A DNA stretch of 64,000 nt from Streptomyces griseofuscus (GCF_014673495.1 NZ_CP051006.1:3658001-3722000), one strand, 5' to 3'. Shown: positions 7,801 to 17,698, numbered from the stretch's first letter. Made by a program: numbers and translations. The notes: a model not told the origin generated them from the letters alone.

Positions 7801-8331
7801 TCAGAAATGTTCGACCTCCTGGCCGTCCGGGACCTTGTAGCAGCCGGAGACGACATGGAGGCTCAGCTTCGGCGGGTCGTTCTTGGCCATCTGGACGATG
7901 TTGACGCCGGCCTTCCGCTGATCGTTGTCGGCGGTCAGGTTGACGTTCTTGTTCCTGCTGGTGTCCGGCCCGTACGTGACGATCTTCCAGCCGTGCCGCG
8001 GCAACTCGGTCCTGAGCCGTTCCATCGCCACGTCGAGGTCCTTCGCCGACGCCGGGTAGAAGCTCCACCAGTGGAAGATCCGGAAGTAGGTCTTCGTGTC
8101 CTTGCCCGGGCATTCGGCGACGAACGGATGACTGTCCGAGGTCCTCCCCTTGACGCCGATCAGGTCGTAGATGCCGCTGGACAGCTTCTGCATCGCGTCG
8201 GAGGCGTCACGCGAGGTACTCGTACCGGCGGACGGAGTCGGGTCGGAGTCTTTGTCGGTCATGCCGCATCCAGTGAGGGTGGTCATTACAAGGGGCAGGG
8301 CGAGCACACAGGCGCTCAGTCTGGTCTTCAC
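7801..8331 (-). CDS. Putative lipoprotein of unknown function
   Basis: A 176-residue protein with a type II signal peptide: basic start MKTRLS, hydrophobic core, and lipobox LTGC with Cys at about residue 22. The mature part contains FHWWSFYPASAKDLDVAMERL and two further cysteines (AECPG and VSGCYK), possibly a disulfide. I do not recognise the family. It lies 26 nt after the DUF1023 hydrolase gene on the same strand and may share its transcript; it ends just before the S10 promoter. Confidence 0.75.
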   Translation of the reverse strand: MKTRLSACVLALPLVMTTLTGCGMTDKDSDPTPSAGTSTSRDASDAMQKLSSGIYDLIGVKGRTSDSHPFVAECPGKDTKTYFRIFHWWSFYPASAKDLDVAMERLRTELPRHGWKIVTYGPDTSRNKNVNLTADNDQRKAGVNIVQMAKNDPPKLSLHVVSGCYKVPDGQEVEHF

Positions 8332-8356
8332 GTCGGCGAGCCTTACGTCGTCGTAG

Positions 8357-10179
8357 CTACTTCACATGCGCCCACTCGTTCGGCGGCGGCTTCAGCGCCA
8401 CGTCATCGCCCTTCCCGACGACGACCAGAGCCTGGTTCTTCAGGCTCTGCGAGGGACCGTGGGACGTCTCGTCCCAGTAGCCGCTGTGCCCTTCGGTGTC
8501 CGTGGTCATCTGGTTGGCACCGAAGTGCGGATCACTGGGGATGATGAAACCGTCCCCGCCGTGCCCCCATCGGCCGATGTCCGGGACCACGTCTCCGTCG
8601 GCCTCCTCGTTCCACACATGCCCCTGGGGCACGTCCAGTTCGTCGGCACGGGACACCTTGACCCCGGGACTGCCGGCGAAGACGAGGTCATCGGCGCTGA
8701 CATGCCCCTTCTGGGCCGCGGCGCCGACGAGGGTCGTCCCGTACGAGTGGGCGATGACCGTACGGTGCGGATCCGTGTCCCCGGTGTGGGAGGTGTCGAG
8801 CCCGTCCAGGAACTTGTCGAACGCCGGCGCCCCGTCGTACGCGTAGTGCTCGAACGGCGCGTCCTTCCAGACGCTGTCCGGCGCGTCGTAGCCGAGCCAG
8901 GTGATCGTGGAGACGGACTCCCGTCGGCCTCGTCGTTGGCCGCGTGCCAGACCTTGGTCATCCGGTCGATGCCGCCACCGATGTTCCCCAGTTCCGACCC
9001 GGTACCGGGAACATAGACCGCCTGGTGGTCCGCGGTGTCCGGGTTGCCGTTGGCGATGATGGCGCGGCCGTCGCCGTCCGTGCTGAATCCCAGCAGGTAC
9101 GCCTCGGGCAGCCCGTTCACCCCTGTCGCGTCGAAGCGTGTCTGGATCGCGTCCATGCCATCGAGGGACTTGCGCGCGTTCTTCCGCGCCTCCTCCCAGT
9201 CCTTCCACTCCTGGCTCTCGACGCTGAGGCCCTTCGGCATGGACCCGGTGTACGGGTCGATGTAGGGCTGGTACCGCTCGGGTTCCGGGTGCTTCTTCAG
9301 CCAGGCGTCGTAGTCCAGCCGGGCCTTCGCGTGCGCCTCGTCGAGCACGGTGCGGTTGGCCTGGTCCCGCGCGGTGGCGGGCAGTCCGTCCAGCGCGCCC
9401 ACCGCGTCGGGGTGCGCCGACAGGTAGTCCGATCGCTGCTCGTCGGTCAGGCCCTGCCACCAGGCGGCGTTCTTCTTGGGATCGTCGTGCTCAGGCGGTC
9501 GGGGCAGTGAGTCGAAATAGTCCTTGCCCGCGTCGCGTACCCCGGCCGTGTCCGACGTGACGTCGGTCCAGTCCTTGTCGGAGACCACCAGGTCGTCGTC
9601 GGCCTTCAGGGCGCGCAGCTTCGGAGCCCACTTGACGTCGGCGTCCGTGGCCTCCTTCAGGGCGTCGCCGATGCGGTCGGCGAAACCGACGGCCTTGCCG
9701 AAGTTCGGGTTCGGGTGCATATGGACGGCCTGGCGCTCCAGCGCGGCCGACGTCGGGTCCGTCGGACTGGTGCTCACCCGCACCGTGCCGCCCTCCGGCA
9801 CCTTGCCGTCGACCTCCTTGCCCCCGGCCGGGAAGCTCACCGAGCCGTCCGCGCCGACCGTGCAGCCCGCCGCCGCGGCGTCCTCCAGCGCGGCCTCCAG
9901 CTTCCGCTTGGCCGCGGCCATGTCGAAGGCGAAGCCGTCCAGCGCGGCGCCCGCCAGCGCGCACTCGGCGGCGGCGTAGTGGAAGTCCTTGGACAGCTCC
10001 TTCAGTTCGCGCAGGGCCGCCTTCGCGGTCTCGCCGGAGAGCTGGTTGCGGATCCCCGCCGAGATCCGGCTGTCCAGCGCCTCCCCGGCCTTGCCCGCCA
10101 TCTCGCTCGTGGCGCGGTAGCCGTCGGCGGCGTCCTGGTACTCGGACGGCTTGAGGGACTTCAACGCGGCAAGATCCAC
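8357..10179 (-). pseudogene. DUF1023-type alpha/beta hydrolase, frameshifted
   Basis: Two frames together make one protein. The first (from 10179) gives an N-terminal helical region and the hydrolase start QAVYVPGTGSELGNIGGGIDRM; it then goes out of frame near 8922. The second frame continues with STITWLGYDAPDSVWKD, the nucleophile elbow AHSYG in VIAHSYGTTLVG, and LVFAGSPGV to the stop at 8357. Adding one G to the GGG run (CCC on the plus strand, 8920-8922) restores one frame of about 607 codons. As written, the nucleophile serine is lost from the first product. It could be true decay or a homopolymer error in the sequence. It follows its small partner gene by 7 nt. Confidence 0.8.
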
Positions 10180-10186
10180 GACCCGC

Positions 10187-10630
10187 TCACTTGCCCTTCG
10201 CCCGGCCGCCGACGGCCTCGGTGTCCTGGTACTCCGTCTTGATCTTCTGCAAGCCGTCCCGGACGTCCCCGTCGGTCATCGACAGATCGCGCCCCGCGCG
10301 CTCCAGCAGACCGCCCAGCTTCCCGCAGCGGCCGCTCACATCACCGACGTACTTCTTCCAGGAGTCGTAGAGCTCCTTCTGCGCCGCGGCCGACTCGCAC
10401 CCGGCGCCGTCCCCCACCCCCGACTGCCCGTGCTCCAGCTTCCCCAGCGCCGTGCTCACATCGGTCCGCAGCGCCGTGACGTCTCCGCCGGCCGCCGACC
10501 AGACCTTCCGGTCCGACTTCAGCGGGTCTCCGTCGCCACCGGCGTCCGGCACGTGGTTCAGCCGCATCCGTGCGGAACCGGAACGCGTGGCGGCATCCGC
10601 CTTCAGCTGCTCCCATTCGTCCCAGGGCAT
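10187..10630 (-). CDS. Small helical protein preceding the DUF1023 hydrolase
   Basis: A 147-residue, probably all-helical protein (MPWDEWEQLKADAA...) with two cysteines, GCES and GRCG, that could pair. Size and position, directly before a DUF1023 hydrolase with a 7-nt gap, match the WXG100/Esx-like partners often found there, but no clear WxG motif is present. No signal peptide is visible. Function unknown. Confidence 0.7.
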   Translation of the reverse strand: MPWDEWEQLKADAATRSGSARMRLNHVPDAGGDGDPLKSDRKVWSAAGGDVTALRTDVSTALGKLEHGQSGVGDGAGCESAAAQKELYDSWKKYVGDVSGRCGKLGGLLERAGRDLSMTDGDVRDGLQKIKTEYQDTEAVGGRAKGK

Positions 10631-10756
10631 GCCCGTGGTCCTCCCCCGTGCCCCACCTTATGAGTGAGGTATGAACTTCTTATGGGCCTCCTAAGTTAAC
10701 AAGACGTCACTGCCGCCACATCCGCCGCGGGGGCTACAGCAGTTGAGTACCCGTAC

Positions 10757-10948
10757 TCATTGCGTCCGCGCCGAGTACGTGACGAACGCGGTCCAGGTGC
10801 CGGGCGCGACGGTGAGGCAGGGACCTTCGGTGTTCTTGGAGTCGCGGATGTGGATGGTGGTGGGGGTGGGGGCGAACTCGACGCAGTCGTTGCCGTTACT
10901 GCTGTCGCTGTAGCTGCTCTTGAACCAGTGGAGTTCCGGGGTGCTCAT
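10757..10948 (-). CDS. DUF397 domain protein (cassette 1)
   Basis: A 63-residue protein with the DUF397 signature WFKSSYSDSSNGNDCVEFA followed by IHIRDSKNTEGPCLTV and a terminal WTAFVTYSA. The family includes BldB-related developmental proteins of Streptomyces. Its ATG overlaps the stop of the XRE regulator by 4 nt (ATGA), so the two are translationally coupled. A perfect TGAGTAC-CC-GTACTCA palindrome (10744-10759) covers its stop codon. Confidence 0.88.
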   Translation of the reverse strand: MSTPELHWFKSSYSDSSNGNDCVEFAPTPTTIHIRDSKNTEGPCLTVAPGTWTAFVTYSARTQ

Positions 10949-11790
10949 AGTTCTCCCAGCGCTTGCTCGATGAAGGCCAGAGACTCCTCTGGCGTGAGCG
11001 CCTGAGCCCGGATGATGCCATAGCGCAGGTCGAGGAACCGGACTTGCCTGGGGCTTGAGACCGGGCGACCCGAGAAGTCACCGTCGGTACGCCCCATTCC
11101 CGTGCCATCGGCAAACTTGAGCACCTGAATCCGACCACCCGTCCCGGGGTGATTCGCACGGTCGGTCGGCATGACCTGAAGCTCCACGAACGGCAACTTG
11201 GCCACCTCCAGCATGTGTTGGAGCTGTCGGCGCAGCACCATTGTGTCGCCGATCGGGCGGCGCAGCGTCACCTCCTCCTGTACGAAGCTGAACTCCGGCG
11301 AAGGTGACTGCTCGAAGACGGACTTCCGGGCCATTCGTGCCGCCACCATGCGCTCCAGCTGGTCGGTCGAGTAGGCGGGACGCCAGGTACGCAGGAGTGC
11401 TCGCGCGTACTCCTCCGTCTGCAACAGGCCGTGGATGTTGTGATTGCTGTACAGCAGCATCTCCACCGCCCGCCCCTCCAACTCCGCCAGCTCCCGCACC
11501 TTCTTCGGGTACCGCGCCTTCCTCATGTCCTCCATGAAGGCCCGGAGGTGCCCCTGCGCCTTCAGGAGCGTGTCTGCCTTGTCGAGGAACTCCGGCCGAG
11601 GAATGCGCGCTCCCCGTTCGATCTTGCGGATCATGTCCTCGCCGTACCCCATGGCCTCGGCCAGCTCGGGTACGGTCATCCCGACCGCTTCCCGGCAGAC
11701 CTTGAGCAGGCGCCCCACCGCTTGCACGATCGACTCGATCTCGTCGCCCGGCTCGACATCCCAACCCGCCTCGTCCACACCTTCGCTCAC
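10945..11790 (-). CDS. XRE-family regulator with DUF5753 domain (WhiJ-like, cassette 1)
   Basis: A 281-residue protein. Residues of about 25-85 form the helix-turn-helix (VCREAVGMTVPELAEAMGYGE, then KIERGARIPRPEF); the rest is the DUF5753 domain (LLQTEEYARALLRT, FVQEEVTLRRPIG, VMPTDRANHPG). WhiJ-like proteins of this type act together with a DUF397 partner. Divergent from an ATPase gene, with four GACA repeats between them that are the likely operator. Confidence 0.9.
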   Translation of the reverse strand: MSEGVDEAGWDVEPGDEIESIVQAVGRLLKVCREAVGMTVPELAEAMGYGEDMIRKIERGARIPRPEFLDKADTLLKAQGHLRAFMEDMRKARYPKKVRELAELEGRAVEMLLYSNHNIHGLLQTEEYARALLRTWRPAYSTDQLERMVAARMARKSVFEQSPSPEFSFVQEEVTLRRPIGDTMVLRRQLQHMLEVAKLPFVELQVMPTDRANHPGTGGRIQVLKFADGTGMGRTDGDFSGRPVSSPRQVRFLDLRYGIIRAQALTPEESLAFIEQALGEL

Positions 11791-11835
11791 AGCTCCTCCT
11801 CCGGCGCGTGCTCGCTCGTACTCGTAACAACGCCC

Positions 11836-11873
11836 GAGACAGCCGAGACAGCCGAGACAAAGCCGAGACGGTC
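11836..11873. promoter_or_regulatory. Four phased GACA repeats, putative operator (cassette 1)
   Basis: GACA/GACG boxes begin at 11838, 11847, 11856 and 11867 (spacings 9, 9 and 11), mostly as GAGACAGCC units, and the last runs into GGTCACCG. The paralogous cassette has boxes with spacings 9, 10 and 11 at the same 66-bp distance from its ATPase start. A binding site for the divergent XRE regulator is the natural reading (inference). Confidence 0.55.
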
Positions 11874-11932
11874 ACCGTACGTACGGACACTGTTGCTTAC
11901 TCAGCGAACCATCCGCCGCCACGCTGAGTGAT

Positions 11933-12343
11933 GTGAACCAAGAAACCGTCGCCGCCACCCGCGACTTCATGCTGCTTCTGTCCCCCACCCCCCGCGGCGC
12001 CCGGCTCGCCCGGCTGCTCGCCGCGGAGCAGCTGCGGAGCTGGGGGATCCTCTCGGACGCGGCCACGCAGGTGATCGCCGAGCTGGCGGCGAACGCCGCG
12101 ACCCATGGCCGGGTGCCGGGACGGAACTTCCAGCTCACGCTGAACGTCGTCGGCGACACGCTGCGCGTCGAGGTGACCGACACCCGCCGCGAGCGCCTGC
12201 CCGAGGCCCAACACCCCTGCGCGGAGGAGGAGTCGGGGCGCGGACTGCTCATCGTGGAGGCGCTGGCCGACCGCTGGGGCGTGTCGTCGGACGTCGTGCC
12301 GCGCAAGACCGTGTGGGCCGAGATCACGGTCCCGGGTCTTTGA
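11933..12343 (+). CDS. HATPase_c anti-sigma-regulatory-type ATP-binding protein (cassette 1)
   Basis: A 136-residue GHKL ATPase with the N box AELAANAATHG (Asn and His positioned as in SpoIIAB/RsbW), the VEVTDTR box (G1 Asp) and SGRGLLIVEALADRWG (G2). Such stand-alone domains are anti-sigma-like or serine kinases in actinomycetes and accompany WhiJ/DUF397 genes. Start ATG gives MNQETVAATRDF, nearly the same as the paralogue at 42714. Confidence 0.88.
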   Translation: MNQETVAATRDFMLLLSPTPRGARLARLLAAEQLRSWGILSDAATQVIAELAANAATHGRVPGRNFQLTLNVVGDTLRVEVTDTRRERLPEAQHPCAEEESGRGLLIVEALADRWGVSSDVVPRKTVWAEITVPGL

Positions 12344-12382
12344 CGAATACGCGTGCACTGGGCGCGGCGCTCGCCTCACGCC

Positions 12383-12415
12383 GGCCGGGGCGCACGCGTG
12401 GGGCTGCCCCCGGCC
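12383..12415. terminator. Possible terminator between convergent genes
   Basis: An 8-bp GGCCGGGG/CCCCGGCC stem with a 17-nt loop lies between the ATPase gene (ends 12343) and the membrane protein gene that converges on it (stop 12435). There is no T-run, so support is moderate. Confidence 0.35.
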
Positions 12416-12434
12416 ACCGTGCTGCTCGGAGCGG

Positions 12435-13636
12435 TCAAGCCGCCAGCCGTACGCCGGTGCAGCCGCGCCGCTTCGCCTCGTGGTCGGCGAAGGCGCGCAG
12501 GGCGTCGCGGGCGAACGAGGCGGAGTAGTGCGGGACCGGGTAGGTGTCGGTGTCCCTGTCGTGCAGGTGGTACAGCACGAACACCGCCTGCTGCGCCGAG
12601 CGCGGGCAGGTCGCGGTCGCCCAGGCGTAGTCACGGTCGCCGTGCGTGGGACCGTAGCCCTTCTCCAGCTGATCGCCCTCGCTGGCCAGGAAGTCCTTGG
12701 CGGCGGCGCCGTAATAGGCGTACAGGCCGTAGCCGGGCTTCTTCGCCTTCGTGACCAGGTAGCAGTTGGTCTGCGGGGCGTCCGGGTCCGCCGGGTACTC
12801 CATGGCCTCGGGCGTGTCGGCCGCTGCCGCGTCCGTTCCGCGCAGCGCTGCGCAGGAGCCCTGGGCCCGCGCCAGGGGCTTCGCCGTTCCGGACGCGCCC
12901 AGCCGTGCGGCGGACAGTCCGCTGAGCCGCTCGCCCGCCTTCACCTGGCAGCCGTGCTTCTCGGCCGCCTTCTCGGCGGTCTCGGTGGTCACCCGGCCGA
13001 GACCGGTCAGGCTCGTGCCGTTCGACGCGCCGAGCAGGTCACCACAGGCGACCAGGGCCTTGTCCTTCTGGTTGACGCAGTCCAGTGCGGCCATGACCTG
13101 GTAGGTGCCGCCCGCGTACCTGAGGACACCGGCCCGGACTCCTGGGCGCGGACCCGGCAGGCGGCCAGGTAGTCGCCGTCGCCGTCCTCCTCGGCACTGA
13201 AGTCCGACGCATGCAGCGCCTCGCTCAGCCCGCCCTGGGCCAGCGAGCCGCCGCATGCCCGGTCCAGCGACTCCTCGCCGCCCCCGGAACCGAAGGCACC
13301 GCCGCCGTAGAGCACCGCTCCCACCAGCGCCAGTACCAACAGGCACGCCCCCGCGTACCACCCGGCGTGCACCTGTCGGGTCCCGGATTTCGTCTGCCAC
13401 GACGTCATGATGTGAGCCAGCGGCTGGACGAGGTTCTTCGGCAGGTCCTGGGCGTGCTCGTCGGTGTGCAGCTCGTCCTGCGCCAGCCGCCCCACCAGGC
13501 CCTGCACCTGTTCACCCCAGATCTTGTGCGCCTTGCTCACGGCCCCGGACGTGAGCCAACCGTGCCCGATGTCCTTGTACAGGGCGTTCGCACTCGCCCT
13601 GCTTGGCGCGTTTCCGACGGCTCCGAAGACGGGCAC
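12435..13636 (-). pseudogene. Single-span membrane protein, frameshifted
   Basis: The 5' frame from GTG 13636 encodes about 90 residues, then a membrane segment (AGWYAGACLLVLALVGAVLY) and an extracellular start with cysteines, to AACRVRAQESG. The coherent continuation YAGGTYQVMAALDCVNQKDK is in another frame and runs to 12435. Adding one G in the GGG run (CCC on plus, 13133-13135) joins them into about 400 codons. The soluble part has paired cysteines (LVACGD, KHGCQV, GSCAAL, TNCYLV, ATCPRS, RRGCTG). Function unknown. It is 12 nt inside the end of the upstream membrane gene. Confidence 0.7.
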
Positions 13637-13647
13637 CCAGCGCGTGC

Positions 13648-14280
13648 CTAGAAGGGCGGTGGCCCCCACGCCGGGGGCATCGGCGGAGCCATGAGCCGGC
13701 GGCGGTGGCGGCCGCGGCGGATCGCGGTCACGATGCAGATGGCCGGGACCGCGAGCGCCGCCGTGAGGAAGCAGCCGACCGCCGCGACCATGCCGACGGC
13801 CATGCCCCGCACCTGGGGCTTGTCGCCGAGGGCGAAGTCGGCGGACGGGAGGTCCGAGGTGCACAGGACGGGGTAGTCGCCGGTGGTCTTCGGGGTGAAC
13901 TCGAAGACGCGTTCCCAGGAGCGGGCGCCGAGGGTGACGCGGAAGGTGCCGGACGGCTGGGTCACGGAGTCGGCGAGGGCCCGCGGCACGCGGCAGTCGA
14001 CATGGCCCGGCGCGGACTGGGAGACGTAGATCGAGCGGGTCCTGCCCTGGGTGAAGCTGAACGTGCGCTGCTCGCCGCTGTTGAACGGGTGCGCCGTGTC
14101 GACCAGGTGCACCGTGTCCTTGACCGCCAGCACGCCGAACGCGATGCCGGCGCCGACCAGGACGAGGCCGAGCAGTGCCGCCACGACGTACCAGATACGC
14201 CGGGGCCGTAGATCCTTCGCGGGGGGCGGCGGGGCGACGTGGCCGCCGTACGGTGTGCCCCAGGTATTGGGTATGGACAT
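13648..14280 (-). CDS. Membrane protein of unknown function
   Basis: A 210-residue protein starting MSIPNTWGTPYGGHVAPPPP. A proline-rich cytoplasmic start is followed by one membrane segment at about residues 28-50 (IWYVVAALLGLVLVGAGIAF), an external domain with a possible Cys pair (VDCRVP, PVLCTS), and a second membrane segment with a basic end (VAAVGCFLTAALAVPAICIV, then RRGRHRRR). ATG 14280 was chosen; the longer reading runs over the divergent gene. Probably one transcript with the frameshifted gene below. Confidence 0.75.
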   Translation of the reverse strand: MSIPNTWGTPYGGHVAPPPPAKDLRPRRIWYVVAALLGLVLVGAGIAFGVLAVKDTVHLVDTAHPFNSGEQRTFSFTQGRTRSIYVSQSAPGHVDCRVPRALADSVTQPSGTFRVTLGARSWERVFEFTPKTTGDYPVLCTSDLPSADFALGDKPQVRGMAVGMVAAVGCFLTAALAVPAICIVTAIRRGRHRRRLMAPPMPPAWGPPPF

Positions 14281-14308
14281 GACGCCGCATCGTAGAGGAG
14301 GGGGCCGG

Positions 14309-15271
14309 ATGGGGACCCGAGAGGAAGCCGTGGCGGCGGCCGGGCGGTGGCTGCGGACGACGGCGTATCCGGAGCGCGCGGATTCCGTCGTGCTGCTGCC
14401 GGAGACGGCCACGTGGTATCCGTACGCCTGGACGGTCCGCTTCGACTTCCGGGAGCATCTGGACACCGGGGACCCGGCGCAGGCCCCGTTCAGCGCCCTC
14501 GTCATCGTGCCGCACGACGGTACGGGGGCCCACTGGTCGCCCACACACCTGCCGGCGGAGCGGTATCTGGCGATGCGGGCGGCGCAGGGGCCGCGGGCGG
14601 ACGATCCCTGGGTGCGCGCCGCGGCCTGGCTGCGGGACGTCTACGGCGGCCTGGTGGAGCTCGCCGTGCCGCCGAACCGGCAACCGGTGTACGAGACGGG
14701 CGCCGCCTGGCTGCTGGCCTGCCGGGCGGTCCCCCAGCCCGGATTCCCCGAGGAGCCCATGCTCGCGGCCTCCGTCGTGGTGCCGAAGGACGGCGGCACC
14801 CCCTTCCACCCCTCCCCCAGCGACCCGCTCGCCGACGTGGAGGCCCTGGCGCCTGGTACGGCGGCCCGGCGCGCGGCCGGGGAGCAGCTGCACGCCCGCG
14901 GCTGCCTCGTCGCCGTGCACTGCGGGATCGACGGCATCCCGGTGACCGCCCTGCCCTGGCGCCCCTTCCACGAGGCCCCCGGCTGGTGAGAGCGGCTCGG
15001 GCGGCGCTACTTCCCGCGGTTCGAGGCGGTCGCGGTGCGGGACTGGGACGATGTGGTCCGCGCCGTCGAGGCACCGGGGCCCGGCACCCGGGGCATCGTC
15101 CGGGTGCGCCGCCGGCTGCGCGACCAGGAGGTCAGCGGCAATCTGCTCTATGTGCACAACAACCAGGGCCGGGTCGTCTTCCTCGACGGTCTGGCGGGCG
15201 CGCTCGGCCGCCTCGATCCGCCGCCCCGGCTGCGCGAGCTGACCTTGCTGCGGACCCTGCCTGAGGGGTAG
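14309..15271 (+). pseudogene. Gene split by an in-frame TGA; possible polymorphic-toxin/immunity-related protein
   Basis: From ATG 14309 (after a GGAGGGGG binding site) the frame encodes 226 residues to a TGA at 14987-14989, then the same frame stays open to 15271: ERLGRRYFPRFEAVAVRDW and on to NLLYVHNNQGRVVFLDGL. The stop follows ...PGW, so a TGG-to-TGA change is the simplest account. The N-terminal part has two similar blocks (ALVIVPHDGTGAHWSP and ASVVVPKDGGTPFHPS), weakly like YrhB/Imm35; the tail weakly recalls papain-fold glutamine deamidase toxins without the usual His. Both family hints are low confidence. GTG 15035 could restart translation of a 78-residue tail. Confidence 0.6.
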
Positions 15272-15310
15272 TCAGGCCCCAGGGAGAGTCAGGCCCCAGG
15301 GGTAGTCAGG
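15270..15310. repeat. 17-bp tandem repeat, 2.4 copies
   Basis: AGTCAGGCCCCAGGG units begin at 15270 and 15287, with a partial third (AGTCAGG) at 15304. The array lies between the stops of two convergent genes and supplies both: TAG at 15269-15271 and, reversed, TGA at 15306-15308. Confidence 0.7.
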
Positions 15311-16286
15311 AACGCGCCGCCGGCACCAGGTTGACCGCGCTGAGCAGGCCGCCGCCCGCGGGGAGGCCGAGGGTGGTGCGCAGGGTGCCGACGGCCGGGT
15401 CGCGCAGCGAGACGACGAGGCGGTAGGGCGGCGGGCCGGTGACGGTGCCGGTGGAGTCGGCGGGCGGTACGAGGGACCTCGCCACGGAATCGCCGTCGTG
15501 GCCGGGGCACAGGGCCTCGGCGGGGACGACGATCTCACCGCCGCCTCCGTCGCTCACGTCGACCGAAGCGCCCGAGGCACCCGAGGCACCCGATGCGCTC
15601 GCACGGGCGGCGGAGGGCCAGCTGACGGGCAGGCCGTGGGCACCGGCCACCAGGCCGTCCGGGCCCTCGATCTCCACGGCCGCGCCCTCACCGCCGAGCG
15701 TGCGCGAAACCCGGAGCGGTTTCTTCGTGCCGGGCGTGGTGAAACGCAGCCCGATGACGATGCCGCCCTCCCCGTCAGGGTCCGCCGCGTAGCCGTAGTG
15801 GCTCAGCGACAGCTGCGGGCCGGAAGCGGGGGAAGCGGGGGACGGCGGCTCGACGTCGGTGGCGCCCGCGGGGAGCGGGAAGTGGTGGTAGCCCTTGGTG
15901 CCGCACTGATCGCCGTCGGAGGTGCCGCCGCCGGGCAGGGAGACCGCCTCGGCCGGACCGGAGGCGGACCCGGCGGCCGGTGCGGGCGGCGAGGACCGCG
16001 GGACCGGGATCAGGCCCATCTGGAAGGCGCCGAAGACGACCACGGCCGCGACCGCGGTCCAGGGCGCCGCGGCCGCCAGCCAGGCGGTGGCCGACCGGGC
16101 GGTCCCCGACCGGGGACGCCGCGGCCGGCGTGGGCGCCGTACCCGGGCGGCCGCCAGCCGGTCCCGTGCCGACGCCTCCTTGGGGGCGCCCGCGCCACCG
16201 CCCTCCATCGCGTCCCGCAGGAACGCCTCCCACTGCTCGTCGGACGGGGACTCGTCGGGGCCTTGGGCGGGCGGAAGGCTGCTCAC
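15306..16286 (-). CDS. Membrane-anchored protein of unknown function
   Basis: A 326-residue protein. Residues 1-70 are cytoplasmic (DEQWEAFLRDAMEGGG, then an RRPRRPRRPR basic run), one membrane segment follows (AWLAAAAPWTAVAAVVVFGA, about 68-90), and the rest is external with a disordered Pro/Ala/Ser stretch and two cysteines (DQCGTKG, EALCPGH). The layout resembles an anti-sigma or cell-surface sensor without a recognised domain. It is transcribed towards 15306, away from tuf. Confidence 0.72.
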   Translation of the reverse strand: MSSLPPAQGPDESPSDEQWEAFLRDAMEGGGAGAPKEASARDRLAAARVRRPRRPRRPRSGTARSATAWLAAAAPWTAVAAVVVFGAFQMGLIPVPRSSPPAPAAGSASGPAEAVSLPGGGTSDGDQCGTKGYHHFPLPAGATDVEPPSPASPASGPQLSLSHYGYAADPDGEGGIVIGLRFTTPGTKKPLRVSRTLGGEGAAVEIEGPDGLVAGAHGLPVSWPSAARASASGASGASGASVDVSDGGGGEIVVPAEALCPGHDGDSVARSLVPPADSTGTVTGPPPYRLVVSLRDPAVGTLRTTLGLPAGGGLLSAVNLVPAARS

Positions 16287-16304
16287 GGGCTCAGAGTACG
16301 ACGA

Positions 16305-16338
16305 AGAGGCCCGTACGACCGAAGTCGTACGGGCCTCT
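16305..16338 (-). terminator. tuf transcription terminator
   Basis: A perfect 15-bp stem (AGAGGCCCGTACGAC with its complement) closes on a CGAA loop, read as UUCG on the transcribed strand. It lies 37 nt after the tuf stop and ends the str operon transcript. Confidence 0.8.
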
Positions 16339-16374
16339 CCAAAGGTCGGTCAGTGACCTTCAAGCAAGCGGAAC

Positions 16375-17568
<1,194 letters not shown>

Positions 17569-17646
17569 TGGGGTCCTCCTGTGGAGTGGTTCTGTACGCC
17601 TTACTTCATCGGCGCCAGGTGATCTTTGCTGGATAGCCCGGAACCC

Positions 17647-17698
17647 GGGGCATTCATCCTGGTATTCGGCTGAATGCCCCTTGAGGCTCCGGAGTCAA
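17647..17698 (-). promoter_or_regulatory. fusA-tuf spacer: hairpin and possible tuf promoter
   Basis: A perfect 10-bp stem, GGGGCATTCA (17647-17656) with TGAATGCCCC (17671-17680), sits in the spacer. Upstream in the direction of transcription is a TTGACT box (17693-17698), 12 nt before the hairpin. No good -10 follows at the right distance, so an independent tuf promoter is possible but not shown. The hairpin would cover the initial transcribed region. Confidence 0.4.

Noticed and set aside
10744..10759. TGAGTAC-CC-GTACTCA palindrome over the DUF397 stop codon
   Set aside because: Perfect, but with a 2-nt loop it is a poor hairpin and too small to call a terminator.
13007..15157. Minus-strand frame of 716 codons
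   Set aside because: Only its last part (below about 13636) is real coding sequence, the 5' part of the frameshifted membrane protein. Above that it runs through two genes in other frames.
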